Origin: JAHCHL01 sp964546835
GTDB lineage: Bacteria; Armatimonadota; Fimbriimonadia; Fimbriimonadales; ATM1
Reading direction: 5' to 3'
DNA: 6,916 nucleotides
Assembly (NCBI GenBank): GCA_964546835.1
Contig: CAZJKW010000114.1
Location: 1 to 6,916 of the forward strand
This document shows, one piece after another, positions 1 through 5,927 of the stretch (position 1 is its first letter; each line of letters begins with the position of its first letter). The notes beneath the pieces were generated by a model. The model was not told where the DNA came from and did no database searches. It saw only the letters and a program-made list of their open reading frames with translations. The position numbers and the translations under genes are program-made.

Positions 1-1023
1 CCGCGAGAGAGCGCTTTTGTACGGTCGTTCAGTGGTGAGCGCGTCGAACACATCCACGATGGTTAGAATGCGTGCGCCCAGGGGAATTGAGTCGCCCCTC
101 AAACCATCGGGGTACCCAGTTCCGTCCAGTTTTTCGTGATGGCTTCGAATAATGGGTAGTGCTGTTTCAAAACCGGGAGCGTTTCTCAAAATTTCGTATC
201 CGGTGATTGGATGATATTTTACGATTTCATATTCGTCATCGGTTAAGCGTGCAGGTTTTGTTAGGATTGAATCTGGAATACCGATTTTGCCAATGTCGTG
301 CAAAAGTGATCCAATTTGCAATAAATGAATATCGTTTGCAGTTATTCCGGGGATGTGTCTTGCAATCGCCAAAGCGTGTTGGCTAACTCGAAAGGAGTGT
401 CCTGCAGTATAAGGGTCGCGAGCATCAACGGCAGATGTTAATGCTTGTACGGTAACGAGAAAATTCGATTCGGATTCTGCAAGAGCACTTCTTAACTCGT
501 TTGAATACGCTTCCATAATATGTCCGCGGCGATCTAATTCATTGGATTGTTCAACCAGCAATGCGGCACGATTTTCTAATTCAAACGCTTGCATTTCGAG
601 GCGTTCGCGCAATTCAATTTCTCTTGTTACATCAGAAACAATTGCAACATAACCCAGAAAATCATTTTCATTTGTAAATACGGGAGTAATGGATTCTTTA
701 ACCCAATAAGAGTTTCCGTCTTTGTGCAAGTGCTGAACAACCGATTGCCAGTTGTTTCCTGCATAGATTGCTTTCCACATTTGCTCACTAGTTTCTGAGT
801 TTGCCCTTAGAATGCTTGCACTCTTTCCATGCATTTCATCCGCTGTAAAGCCCGTTAATGACTTGAATGATGCGTTGGTAAATATAACGTTTTCGTTTTT
901 GTCAACAACCCAAATTGTATCTTGGGAATTGTCTAATGCAGCCAAAAGCATTCGGCAAATTTGCGCTTCTTGCCGATTGGTCTCTGGAACCGAATCCTGC
1001 CCTGTGTTTTTTGAGATGTCCAA
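1..1023 (-). CDS. PAS domain / HD-GYP phosphodiesterase-type regulator (3' end outside window)
   Basis: The reading frame is open for 341 codons from a TTG at 1023 to the window edge. Residues about 25-130 look like a PAS sensor domain (DNSQDTIWVVDKNENVIFTN near the start, then GYVAIVSDVTRE at its end). Residues about 134-185 are Glu/Arg/Leu-rich and probably form a coiled-coil linker. An HD-GYP domain starts near 188, with HDIGK at 242-246, HP at 271-272, HHEKLDGTGYPDG at 295-307 and DVFDALTTERPYK at 324-336. The catalytic metal ligands of this part are all present. The family hydrolyses c-di-GMP in the cytoplasm, or sometimes other cyclic dinucleotides. No transmembrane segment or receiver domain is visible, so it is probably a soluble PAS-gated enzyme. 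The start is fixed by an in-frame TAG four codons upstream (1033-1035) and a purine-rich ribosome site. The next in-frame ATG would be residue 25, at the PAS edge. The final C-terminal helices are missing because of the window edge. The PAS ligand cannot be told from sequence. Confidence 0.93.
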   Translation of the reverse strand, partial: MDISKNTGQDSVPETNRQEAQICRMLLAALDNSQDTIWVVDKNENVIFTNASFKSLTGFTADEMHGKSASILRANSETSEQMWKAIYAGNNWQSVVQHLHKDGNSYWVKESITPVFTNENDFLGYVAIVSDVTREIELRERLEMQAFELENRAALLVEQSNELDRRGHIMEAYSNELRSALAESESNFLVTVQALTSAVDARDPYTAGHSFRVSQHALAIARHIPGITANDIHLLQIGSLLHDIGKIGIPDSILTKPARLTDDEYEIVKYHPITGYEILRNAPGFETALPIIRSHHEKLDGTGYPDGLRGDSIPLGARILTIVDVFDALTTERPYKSALSR

Positions 1024-1026
1024 TTT

Positions 1027-1034
1027 CCTTCCCT
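1027..1034 (-). promoter_or_regulatory. Ribosome binding site deciding the TTG start of the HD-GYP gene
   Basis: On the minus strand the bases before the TTG read AGGGAAGGAAA. AGGG lies 7 nt and AAGG 3 nt from the TTG at 1021-1023. The in-frame TAG at 1033-1035 shares bases with this motif, so no longer protein is possible. Confidence 0.6.
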
Positions 1035-1041
1035 AAGGTCA

Positions 1042-1073
1042 GTTATAAGAAATTATCGGTTCTATGGTGACAA
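1042..1073 (-). promoter_or_regulatory. Possible promoter for the HD-GYP gene
   Basis: The minus strand has TTGTCA (1068-1073, 5 of 6 to TTGACA) and TATAAC (1042-1047, 5 of 6 to TATAAT). The spacer is 20 bp, longer than the sigma70 optimum, so the pair may be chance. The -35-like element overlaps that of the opposite candidate, so both could not be occupied at once. Confidence 0.22.
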
Positions 1074-1097
1074 GAATGGAGTCGTATCTCGTACAAT
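1067..1097 (+). promoter_or_regulatory. Possible promoter for the Asp-box propeller gene
   Basis: The plus strand has GTGACA (1067-1072, 5 of 6 to TTGACA) and TACAAT (1092-1097, 5 of 6 to TATAAT), with a 19-bp spacer. Transcription would begin near 1104. That leaves a leader of about 36 nt that contains the hairpin at 1111-1123 and the ribosome site at 1129-1133. The spacer is longer than ideal, and promoter consensus in this lineage is unknown to me. Confidence 0.33.
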
Positions 1098-1110
1098 CAC
1101 CTGAAGTTGT

Positions 1111-1123
1111 GCGGAGGTTCCGC
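1111..1123 (+). repeat. Small perfect hairpin in the leader of the propeller gene
   Basis: GCGGA (1111-1115) and TCCGC (1119-1123) are perfect inverted arms around a GGT loop, followed by CTTTT. The hairpin ends 5 nt before the GGGAG ribosome site. It is too short to be a convincing terminator. It could stabilise the 5' end of the mRNA or affect ribosome access, or it could be chance. Confidence 0.4.
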
Positions 1124-1128
1124 CTTTT

Positions 1129-1133
1129 GGGAG
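1129..1133 (+). promoter_or_regulatory. Ribosome binding site deciding the ATG at 1140
   Basis: GGGAG lies 6 nt before the ATG at 1140-1142. The same frame extends back to a TTG at 1107, but that would add 11 residues including two Trp and a Glu before the basic n-region of the signal peptide. The ATG at 1140 is therefore preferred. Confidence 0.6.
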
Positions 1134-1139
1134 TGGAGA

Positions 1140-3665
1140 ATGCGAAAAATCGCCTTTTTGTTTGTCGTCGCCTGTGCCGTTTGTGCCGGAGCACAAGTTC
1201 CGGATACGGCCACCTTAATCCAGCCTTTTAAGTTTCGAAGTATTGGTCCGGCCGTTACCGGCGGAAGAATTGTGGATATTGAGGGTGACCATCAAGAGCC
1301 ACGCAACCTGTTTGTTGCATCGGCCGCGGGTGGGTTGTTTCGGTCAAACAACTTAGGGACGACTTGGACCCCGGTATTTGATAGCCAAGGGACGATTTCA
1401 ATCGGTGATGTAGCGATTGCGCCCTCGGACTCAAAAGTAGTGTGGGTGGGAACCGGTGAACACAATCACCAACGGAGTTCGCACTGGGGTGACGGAGTTT
1501 ATAAGTCTGAAGATGGCGGAACAACTTGGAAAAATATGGGGTTAAGGAACATCTTGCGAACCGGCAGAATTGCTATCGACCCCAAAAATCCGAAAGTTGT
1601 ATTTGTTGCGGCAATGGGGCCTTTGTATCAGCCAGGCGGCGAACGCGGATTGTTTCAAACAATGGATGGCGGAAACACTTGGAAACAAGTTCTTAAAGGC
1701 GAAAACGATACGACTGGATTTATTGACGTTGTGATTGACCCGAAAAACCCAAAAAGGATTTTTGCGGCCGCAATGGATAGATTGAGAAGGGCTTGGTTTA
1801 TTCGTGAAGGTGGTCCGGGATCTGCGCTTTATTTAAGCGAAGATTCGGGAAAAACTTGGGTGAAAATTAAGGGCGGATTACCGGAGGGCGATAAAGTAGG
1901 TCGAATTGGCGTAAAAATCTATCCAAAGGACCCAAAAATTGTTTATGTTACAGTTGATCAAACAAGCGCGGGTGGTCCAGCAGTTTTTCGAAGCAATGAC
2001 GGAGGAAAATCGTGGGCAAGAACCGGCACCGGTCGCAATGCAGGTGGTTCATATTATGGTCAGATCACCATAGACCCAAATAACCCGGATAAAGTTTTTG
2101 TTCCGGGTGTTCCATTAACGATGAGCGTTGATGGAGGCAAAACATTTAGAACCGTTGCTCAAAGGATTCACGTTGACCATCATGCAGTTTGGATTCCTTC
2201 TTCGAATTCTAACTTGATTGTTGATGGAAATGACGGTGGACTTTCCATATCACATGATGGTGGTGCAACTTGGGATTTTGTTGACAATTTGCCCTTGTTT
2301 CAAATGTACGCTGTCGGTGCAGATATGAGAACACCTTATAACGTTATGGGTGGTGCGCAAGATAATGGAGTTTGGTGGGGCCCATCGCGTTCAAAATCTC
2401 CAAGGGGGTCAATTAACAGCGACTGGCTAAACATTTATGGAGGTGATGGATTTTATACAGTTCCAGATCCAAATGATTATCGAACCGTTTATACGAGTTC
2501 GCAATTTGGAGCATTTGGAAGGGTCGACGTAATTGATCGAACGACTCGAAGTGTTCGTCCACGAGATGCGGGCTTGAGATGTAACTGGATGACACCGTTT
2601 TTCTTGTCGCCACATAATACAAGAACAGTTTATTGGGGAGCGCAAAAAGTCTTTAAGTCATTGAACAGAGGTGACAGTTGGGTTGCTATCAGTCCGGACT
2701 TGACGACCAATGATGATGAGAAAAAACGAGGAAATGTCCCCCATTGCACGATAACAACGATGTCAGAAAGCCCTGTTCGTGCGGGAGTCATTTGGGTTGG
2801 AACAGACGACGGTAACGTGTGGGTGACCCAAAATGATGGAGTCACTTGGACCCAAGTCAACGCAAACATTTCAGGGGCTCCGAAAAACTGGTGGATTAGC
2901 CGAATTGTTGCATCAAATTTTGCAGCCGGAACTGCTTATGTGACGATTACCGGTTTCCGTGAAGAAATTTTTACTCCATTGATTTTCAAAACAACTGACT
3001 TTGGAACCACTTGGAGTTCTATTGCTGGCAATTTACCAAACGAGCCGATTTCCGTCGTGCGGGAAGACAATCAAAATCCAAAGTTACTGGTTGTAGGCAC
3101 CGAATTGGGATGCTATGTAAGTATTGACGGAGGAAAATCATATGCAAAGTTTGTGAATGGTTTACCAACAAACGCGTATCAAGACTTGATTATTCACCCT
3201 CGAGATGGAGATTTGATTTTGGGAACACATGGAAGGGGAATTTTCATTGGAAATATTACACCGCTCAGACAGCTGACCGATGAGATTTTGAATAAGGAAT
3301 TTCACCTGTTCAAGCCAGACCGAGCGATCAAATATGATTTTGTCAACAATATGTTTGATGAATTTGGGGGAGACCGACGATTTATTGGGCAGAATCCGGA
3401 ATACGGTGCAACCATTTACTACTATCTAAAAACAGTGCCCACTGCAGACGTTACAATTGACTTAATCGACGCAGAACAGAAAGTTATTCGGACCTTTACC
3501 GGCTCAAAAAACATCGGTATCAACTCAGTCCAGTGGGATTTACGTCCGGTAATAGATGGCAGGAGATCCCCGGTTCAGGTTCCAATCGCCACTTATGGTG
3601 TAAGAATCACGGTCAGTGGCAAGTCAGAAACTTCCACAGTACAAATTGTGAATTGGGAGAATTGA
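1140..3665 (+). CDS. Secreted Asp-box (BNR) beta-propeller protein, VPS10/sortilin-like
   Basis: This 841-residue protein starts with a Sec signal peptide (basic MRK, hydrophobic AFLFVVACAVC, likely cleavage after AGA at 17-19). The mature protein is built from propeller blades marked by eleven Asp-boxes of the S-x-D-x-G-x-T-W type, at 69, 123, 174, 233, 285, 329, 371, 507, 563, 618 and 661. Blade strands of the IDPKNPKxVFVAAM type precede many of them. Other motifs I associate with this group are HVDHHAVWI (344-352), GNDGG (363-367), GGAQDNG (404-410), GGDGF (434-438) and GTHGRGIF (695-702). Residues about 755-835 form a small Ig/FlgD-like C-terminal domain (SVQWDLRP at 796-803). Relatives are often labelled glycosyl hydrolase, but the biochemical role is generally unproven. 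It probably acts outside the cytoplasmic membrane as a binding or processing protein. No membrane anchor or sorting signal is visible at the C-terminus, which ends flush with the Ig-like domain. The gene abuts the convergent gene at 3666 with no gap. Confidence 0.92.
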   Translation: MRKIAFLFVVACAVCAGAQVPDTATLIQPFKFRSIGPAVTGGRIVDIEGDHQEPRNLFVASAAGGLFRSNNLGTTWTPVFDSQGTISIGDVAIAPSDSKVVWVGTGEHNHQRSSHWGDGVYKSEDGGTTWKNMGLRNILRTGRIAIDPKNPKVVFVAAMGPLYQPGGERGLFQTMDGGNTWKQVLKGENDTTGFIDVVIDPKNPKRIFAAAMDRLRRAWFIREGGPGSALYLSEDSGKTWVKIKGGLPEGDKVGRIGVKIYPKDPKIVYVTVDQTSAGGPAVFRSNDGGKSWARTGTGRNAGGSYYGQITIDPNNPDKVFVPGVPLTMSVDGGKTFRTVAQRIHVDHHAVWIPSSNSNLIVDGNDGGLSISHDGGATWDFVDNLPLFQMYAVGADMRTPYNVMGGAQDNGVWWGPSRSKSPRGSINSDWLNIYGGDGFYTVPDPNDYRTVYTSSQFGAFGRVDVIDRTTRSVRPRDAGLRCNWMTPFFLSPHNTRTVYWGAQKVFKSLNRGDSWVAISPDLTTNDDEKKRGNVPHCTITTMSESPVRAGVIWVGTDDGNVWVTQNDGVTWTQVNANISGAPKNWWISRIVASNFAAGTAYVTITGFREEIFTPLIFKTTDFGTTWSSIAGNLPNEPISVVREDNQNPKLLVVGTELGCYVSIDGGKSYAKFVNGLPTNAYQDLIIHPRDGDLILGTHGRGIFIGNITPLRQLTDEILNKEFHLFKPDRAIKYDFVNNMFDEFGGDRRFIGQNPEYGATIYYYLKTVPTADVTIDLIDAEQKVIRTFTGSKNIGINSVQWDLRPVIDGRRSPVQVPIATYGVRITVSGKSETSTVQIVNWEN

Positions 3666-4841
3666 TTATGCAGCCAATAATGTTTTTGCAACTTGCGAAA
3701 TGTTTCGAGACAGAGTTGCATCCATCATGACACCGGCATAATCGTCCAACTGTCCTTGAGTGTATTCCCGCTGTACCAATTGTTGGTATTGGCGAGGATT
3801 CCATAACATTCGTGTGTCACCCCATTCCCAAACGTGTAGAAATCTTCCGTCGAGAGGTGCATGCAAAAAGAGTTCCAAGCAATTGTAAGTTTTTCCGTTT
3901 GAAGTAACCTGAATCCCTGCATTTGCGAGTGAGTTGATAATGTCATAAGGCATGGTTAAGAATTTTCCGGCTCGATTACTTGCGGTTCGAATGATTCCGT
4001 ATTCGGTTATTACCGGCGACCAGATTCTTTCGTCAAATGGCGCAATGTAATAATTGTTTTGGCCTTGCACCAAATTGATGTAAGCAAATGCGGACTTGTC
4101 AAGCCACGGCGTTCCCCATATCGCTTTCAGTTCGTTTGCAAAGTTCATATATTCAGTCGCAAGGTTGCTGTTGACCTCTGGGATGTTTCCTCCAATTGGG
4201 TCAACGTTAAATCCAATACTGGCTGCAAACTGTCTAAATCCGCCATCAAACACGCTCCACCAAATATTTTGTTGTTGGTATTCAGGACCGTTAAATGGCT
4301 CCATCCGAACCCCTTGCGAAAAAAGCCCTCGCATATATTGACATTGATTTCTGAAATAGTCTTTGATGCTTGTAATGTTCGCAGCAATTCCGAGAGTGCC
4401 GACTGCGGTTCTTGCAAATCCAATATTTCCGTTCATGTAGTTAAGCAATGCTTGCCACTGAGTTGGAGTCACAAGGTTCTCAAGTCCCGGATTACAGTTT
4501 GCAGTTGCGATTGTTGGTTCGATTCCTTCAGCCAACAGTTCATCGCAAACGGTTTTTGCATGGTTCATGTTGTATTGATTTGGATAGCGCCATGGTTGGT
4601 TGTCTCTAACTTTGTTGAATCCCCAGCGCTTCAATTGTCTGATTTGATCTCTTCGATATCTTCTTGTTTTGTCAAAACACCAGAGTTGAATGTTTGCACC
4701 AAAATACTTAATTCGATAACTTGGAGTTACGGCAGCTGCCGTAGGCGCGGCTTTTGCATTCCGTGACAAAATGAATGGCAGTGCCGCCGAAATCGCTGCG
4801 ACACCCGCACCTCTTAGAAAATCGCGTCTTGTTAAGCTCAA
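3666..4841 (-). CDS. Tat-exported protein, probable TIM-barrel glycoside hydrolase-like (clan GH-A style)
   Basis: This 391-residue protein has a clear Tat signal: TRRDFLR at 4-10, a mild hydrophobic stretch to about 26, and likely cleavage after AKA at 29-31. It should therefore be exported folded. The mature part reads like a (beta/alpha)8 barrel. KRWGFNKVRDNQ (71-82) resembles the GFNxVR strand of clan GH-A, and EGIEPTIATANCNPG (105-119) the next strand. RMEPFNGPE (179-187) lies where the acid/base Asn-Glu is expected, VITEYGI (277-283) where the nucleophile Glu (E280) is expected, and HVWEWGD (336-342) resembles the last strand. I could not assign a numbered family, so substrate and activity are unknown. 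The TTG at 4841 is chosen because GGAGG lies 6 nt upstream. A TTG at 4877 would add 12 residues before the Tat motif and has no better ribosome site. It is divergent from trxB and convergent with the propeller gene. Confidence 0.85.
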   Translation of the reverse strand: MSLTRRDFLRGAGVAAISAALPFILSRNAKAAPTAAAVTPSYRIKYFGANIQLWCFDKTRRYRRDQIRQLKRWGFNKVRDNQPWRYPNQYNMNHAKTVCDELLAEGIEPTIATANCNPGLENLVTPTQWQALLNYMNGNIGFARTAVGTLGIAANITSIKDYFRNQCQYMRGLFSQGVRMEPFNGPEYQQQNIWWSVFDGGFRQFAASIGFNVDPIGGNIPEVNSNLATEYMNFANELKAIWGTPWLDKSAFAYINLVQGQNNYYIAPFDERIWSPVITEYGIIRTASNRAGKFLTMPYDIINSLANAGIQVTSNGKTYNCLELFLHAPLDGRFLHVWEWGDTRMLWNPRQYQQLVQREYTQGQLDDYAGVMMDATLSRNISQVAKTLLAA

Positions 4842-4964
4842 GGGAATCCTCCAGAACCGATGGCCTGCCCGGCCCAACGGTCATAAACTAGTCCTTCCTT
4901 ATGATTTGAGATCGAAACTAATTAGAAATACTGGGAACAATCCTTTTGGTTAGAGTAAAGTTTA
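4842..4964. other. Divergent intergenic region between the Tat-protein gene and trxB
   Basis: This 123-bp gap must hold the start signals of both flanking genes. I see no pair of boxes good enough to call a promoter in either direction. It contains a perfect 8-bp palindrome CTAATTAG at 4918-4925, which could be part of an operator. It also has a GC-only 4-bp inverted repeat (GGCC at 4862-4865 and 4871-4874) just upstream of the minus-strand ribosome site. Both are short enough to be chance. Confidence 0.5.
4848..4852 (-). promoter_or_regulatory. Strong ribosome binding site deciding the TTG start of the Tat protein
   Basis: On the minus strand GGAGG is followed by 6 nt and then the TTG at 4839-4841. 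It is the strongest Shine-Dalgarno match seen in the window and makes the 391-residue product the preferred form. Confidence 0.75.
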
Positions 4965-5927
4965 ATGGTGAGTGATTCCCCTGAAAATGTCGTCATCATC
5001 GGCTCTGGACCTGCAGGATATACAGCCGCGCTTTATGCTTCAAGAGCAAGTTTGAATCCCTTGCTGTTTTCGGGGCCCGTGCCCGGAGGGCAGTTGACCA
5101 TTACAACGGATGTGGAGAATTATCCCGGTTTTCCTGATGGGATTATGGGTCCGGAGTTAATGAATCTGTTTCGATTGCAGGCAAGTCGATTTGGCACAAA
5201 AATAATTGATAAGCGAATTACAAAAGTTGACTTTTCATCAAGGCCATATAAACTCTATTCGGAAGAAGAAGTTGTGACCGCAAACACAGTGATTATTTCT
5301 ACCGGTGCGGACGCCAAGTGGACAGGCGCAAAGGGCGAAGTTGAATTTGGAGGATTCGGTGTTAGTGCTTGCGCAACTTGCGACGGATTCTTTTTCAGAG
5401 GCAAAACAGTGATCGTGGTTGGGGGCGGAGATACGGCAATGGAAGAAGCAAATTACTTAACCCGTCATTGTGAAAAAGTGATTGTCGTACATCGCCGGGA
5501 TACGCTTCGTGCCAGCAAAATCATGCAACAGCGCGCTTTTGACAACCCAAAAATCGAGTTTATCTGGAATCGTACGGTTGCAGAAATTATTGGACAGTCC
5601 CAACCGAAAAAAGTCACCGGCGTGTTGTTGAAAAGCACGATTGGAGAAGCTGACTTGGAACTGAAAATTGACGGTGTGTTTGTAGCAATTGGCCACAAAC
5701 CAAACAGCGAGTTGTTTGCGAATCTGCTTGAAATGGATGAATTGGGTTACCTAAAGACGGAACCCTTCAGTACCCGAACGAGACTGCCGGGAGTTTTTGC
5801 GTGCGGTGATGTTGCTGACCGAACATACAGACAAGCCGTCACTGCCGCAGGCACCGGCTGTATGGCGGCAATTGAAGCGGAACGATTCTTGGAAGCCATG
5901 GAACATGGCGAATTTGCTTTGATTTGA
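4965..5927 (+). CDS. trxB: Thioredoxin reductase (NADPH, FAD-dependent)
   Basis: This 320-residue protein has the full length and motif order of bacterial low-molecular-weight thioredoxin reductase. It reduces oxidised thioredoxin with NADPH in the cytoplasm. Visible are the FAD-binding GSGPAGYTAALYASRA (13-28), GGQLTITTDVENYPGF (41-56), the redox-active CATC (136-139, in ACATCDG), the NADPH-binding GGGDTAMEEA (153-162), HRRD (176-179), and the second FAD motif GVFACGDV (276-283) with RQAVTAAGTGCMAA (289-302). No key residue is missing. The ATG at 4965 has only a weak ribosome site (GAG about 9 nt upstream); a GTG directly follows it. No thioredoxin gene is in the window. The stop overlaps the start of the next gene, so the two are probably co-transcribed. 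The main alternative in this family is ferredoxin/flavodoxin NADP reductase, which lacks the CxxC, so that is excluded. Confidence 0.97.
   Translation: MVSDSPENVVIIGSGPAGYTAALYASRASLNPLLFSGPVPGGQLTITTDVENYPGFPDGIMGPELMNLFRLQASRFGTKIIDKRITKVDFSSRPYKLYSEEEVVTANTVIISTGADAKWTGAKGEVEFGGFGVSACATCDGFFFRGKTVIVVGGGDTAMEEANYLTRHCEKVIVVHRRDTLRASKIMQQRAFDNPKIEFIWNRTVAEIIGQSQPKKVTGVLLKSTIGEADLELKIDGVFVAIGHKPNSELFANLLEMDELGYLKTEPFSTRTRLPGVFACGDVADRTYRQAVTAAGTGCMAAIEAERFLEAMEHGEFALI
5924..5927 (+). promoter_or_regulatory. TTGA start/stop overlap coupling trxB to the GH65 lipoprotein gene
   Basis: The TTG start (5924-5926) and the trxB TGA stop (5925-5927) share bases, like the common ATGA arrangement. No good Shine-Dalgarno sequence precedes the TTG, which fits reinitiation by ribosomes finishing trxB. 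The downstream frame has a stop at 5873-5875 and no ATG, GTG or other TTG between that stop and 5924. Confidence 0.7.

Noticed and set aside
589..1036. Two plus-strand open frames antisense to the PAS region
   Set aside because: The opposite strand encodes a clear PAS/HD-GYP protein in one unbroken frame. These frames have no family features.
1111..1128. Hairpin followed by TTTT as a Rho-independent terminator
   Set aside because: The stem is only 5 bp and the T run is 4 bases, and no gene on the plus strand ends upstream.
1107..1139. Longer N-terminus of the propeller protein from a TTG at 1107
   Set aside because: It would place 11 extra residues before a standard signal peptide, and the ATG at 1140 has its own ribosome site. 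The bases also form the leader hairpin.
1140..3665. Repeated Asp-box DNA as a DNA-level tandem repeat
   Set aside because: The repeats are at protein level, spaced irregularly and diverged in codons, as expected for propeller blades and not for a recent DNA repeat.
4059..4766. Long open frame of 235 codons on the plus strand
   Set aside because: It lies entirely antisense to the Tat-exported protein gene, has no recognisable domain and has a low-complexity Cys/Ser-rich translation. It is a shadow frame.
4842..4877. Longer N-terminus of the Tat protein from a TTG at 4877
   Set aside because: It would bury the GGAGG ribosome site inside the coding sequence and add 12 residues before the Tat motif.
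4717..4884. Minus-strand ATG at 4884 preceded by AAGGAAGG, opening a 55-codon frame
   Set aside because: The ribosome-site-like match is tempting, but the frame overlaps the start of the Tat protein gene in another frame and its product has no features. I treat it as chance, though a leader peptide cannot be excluded.
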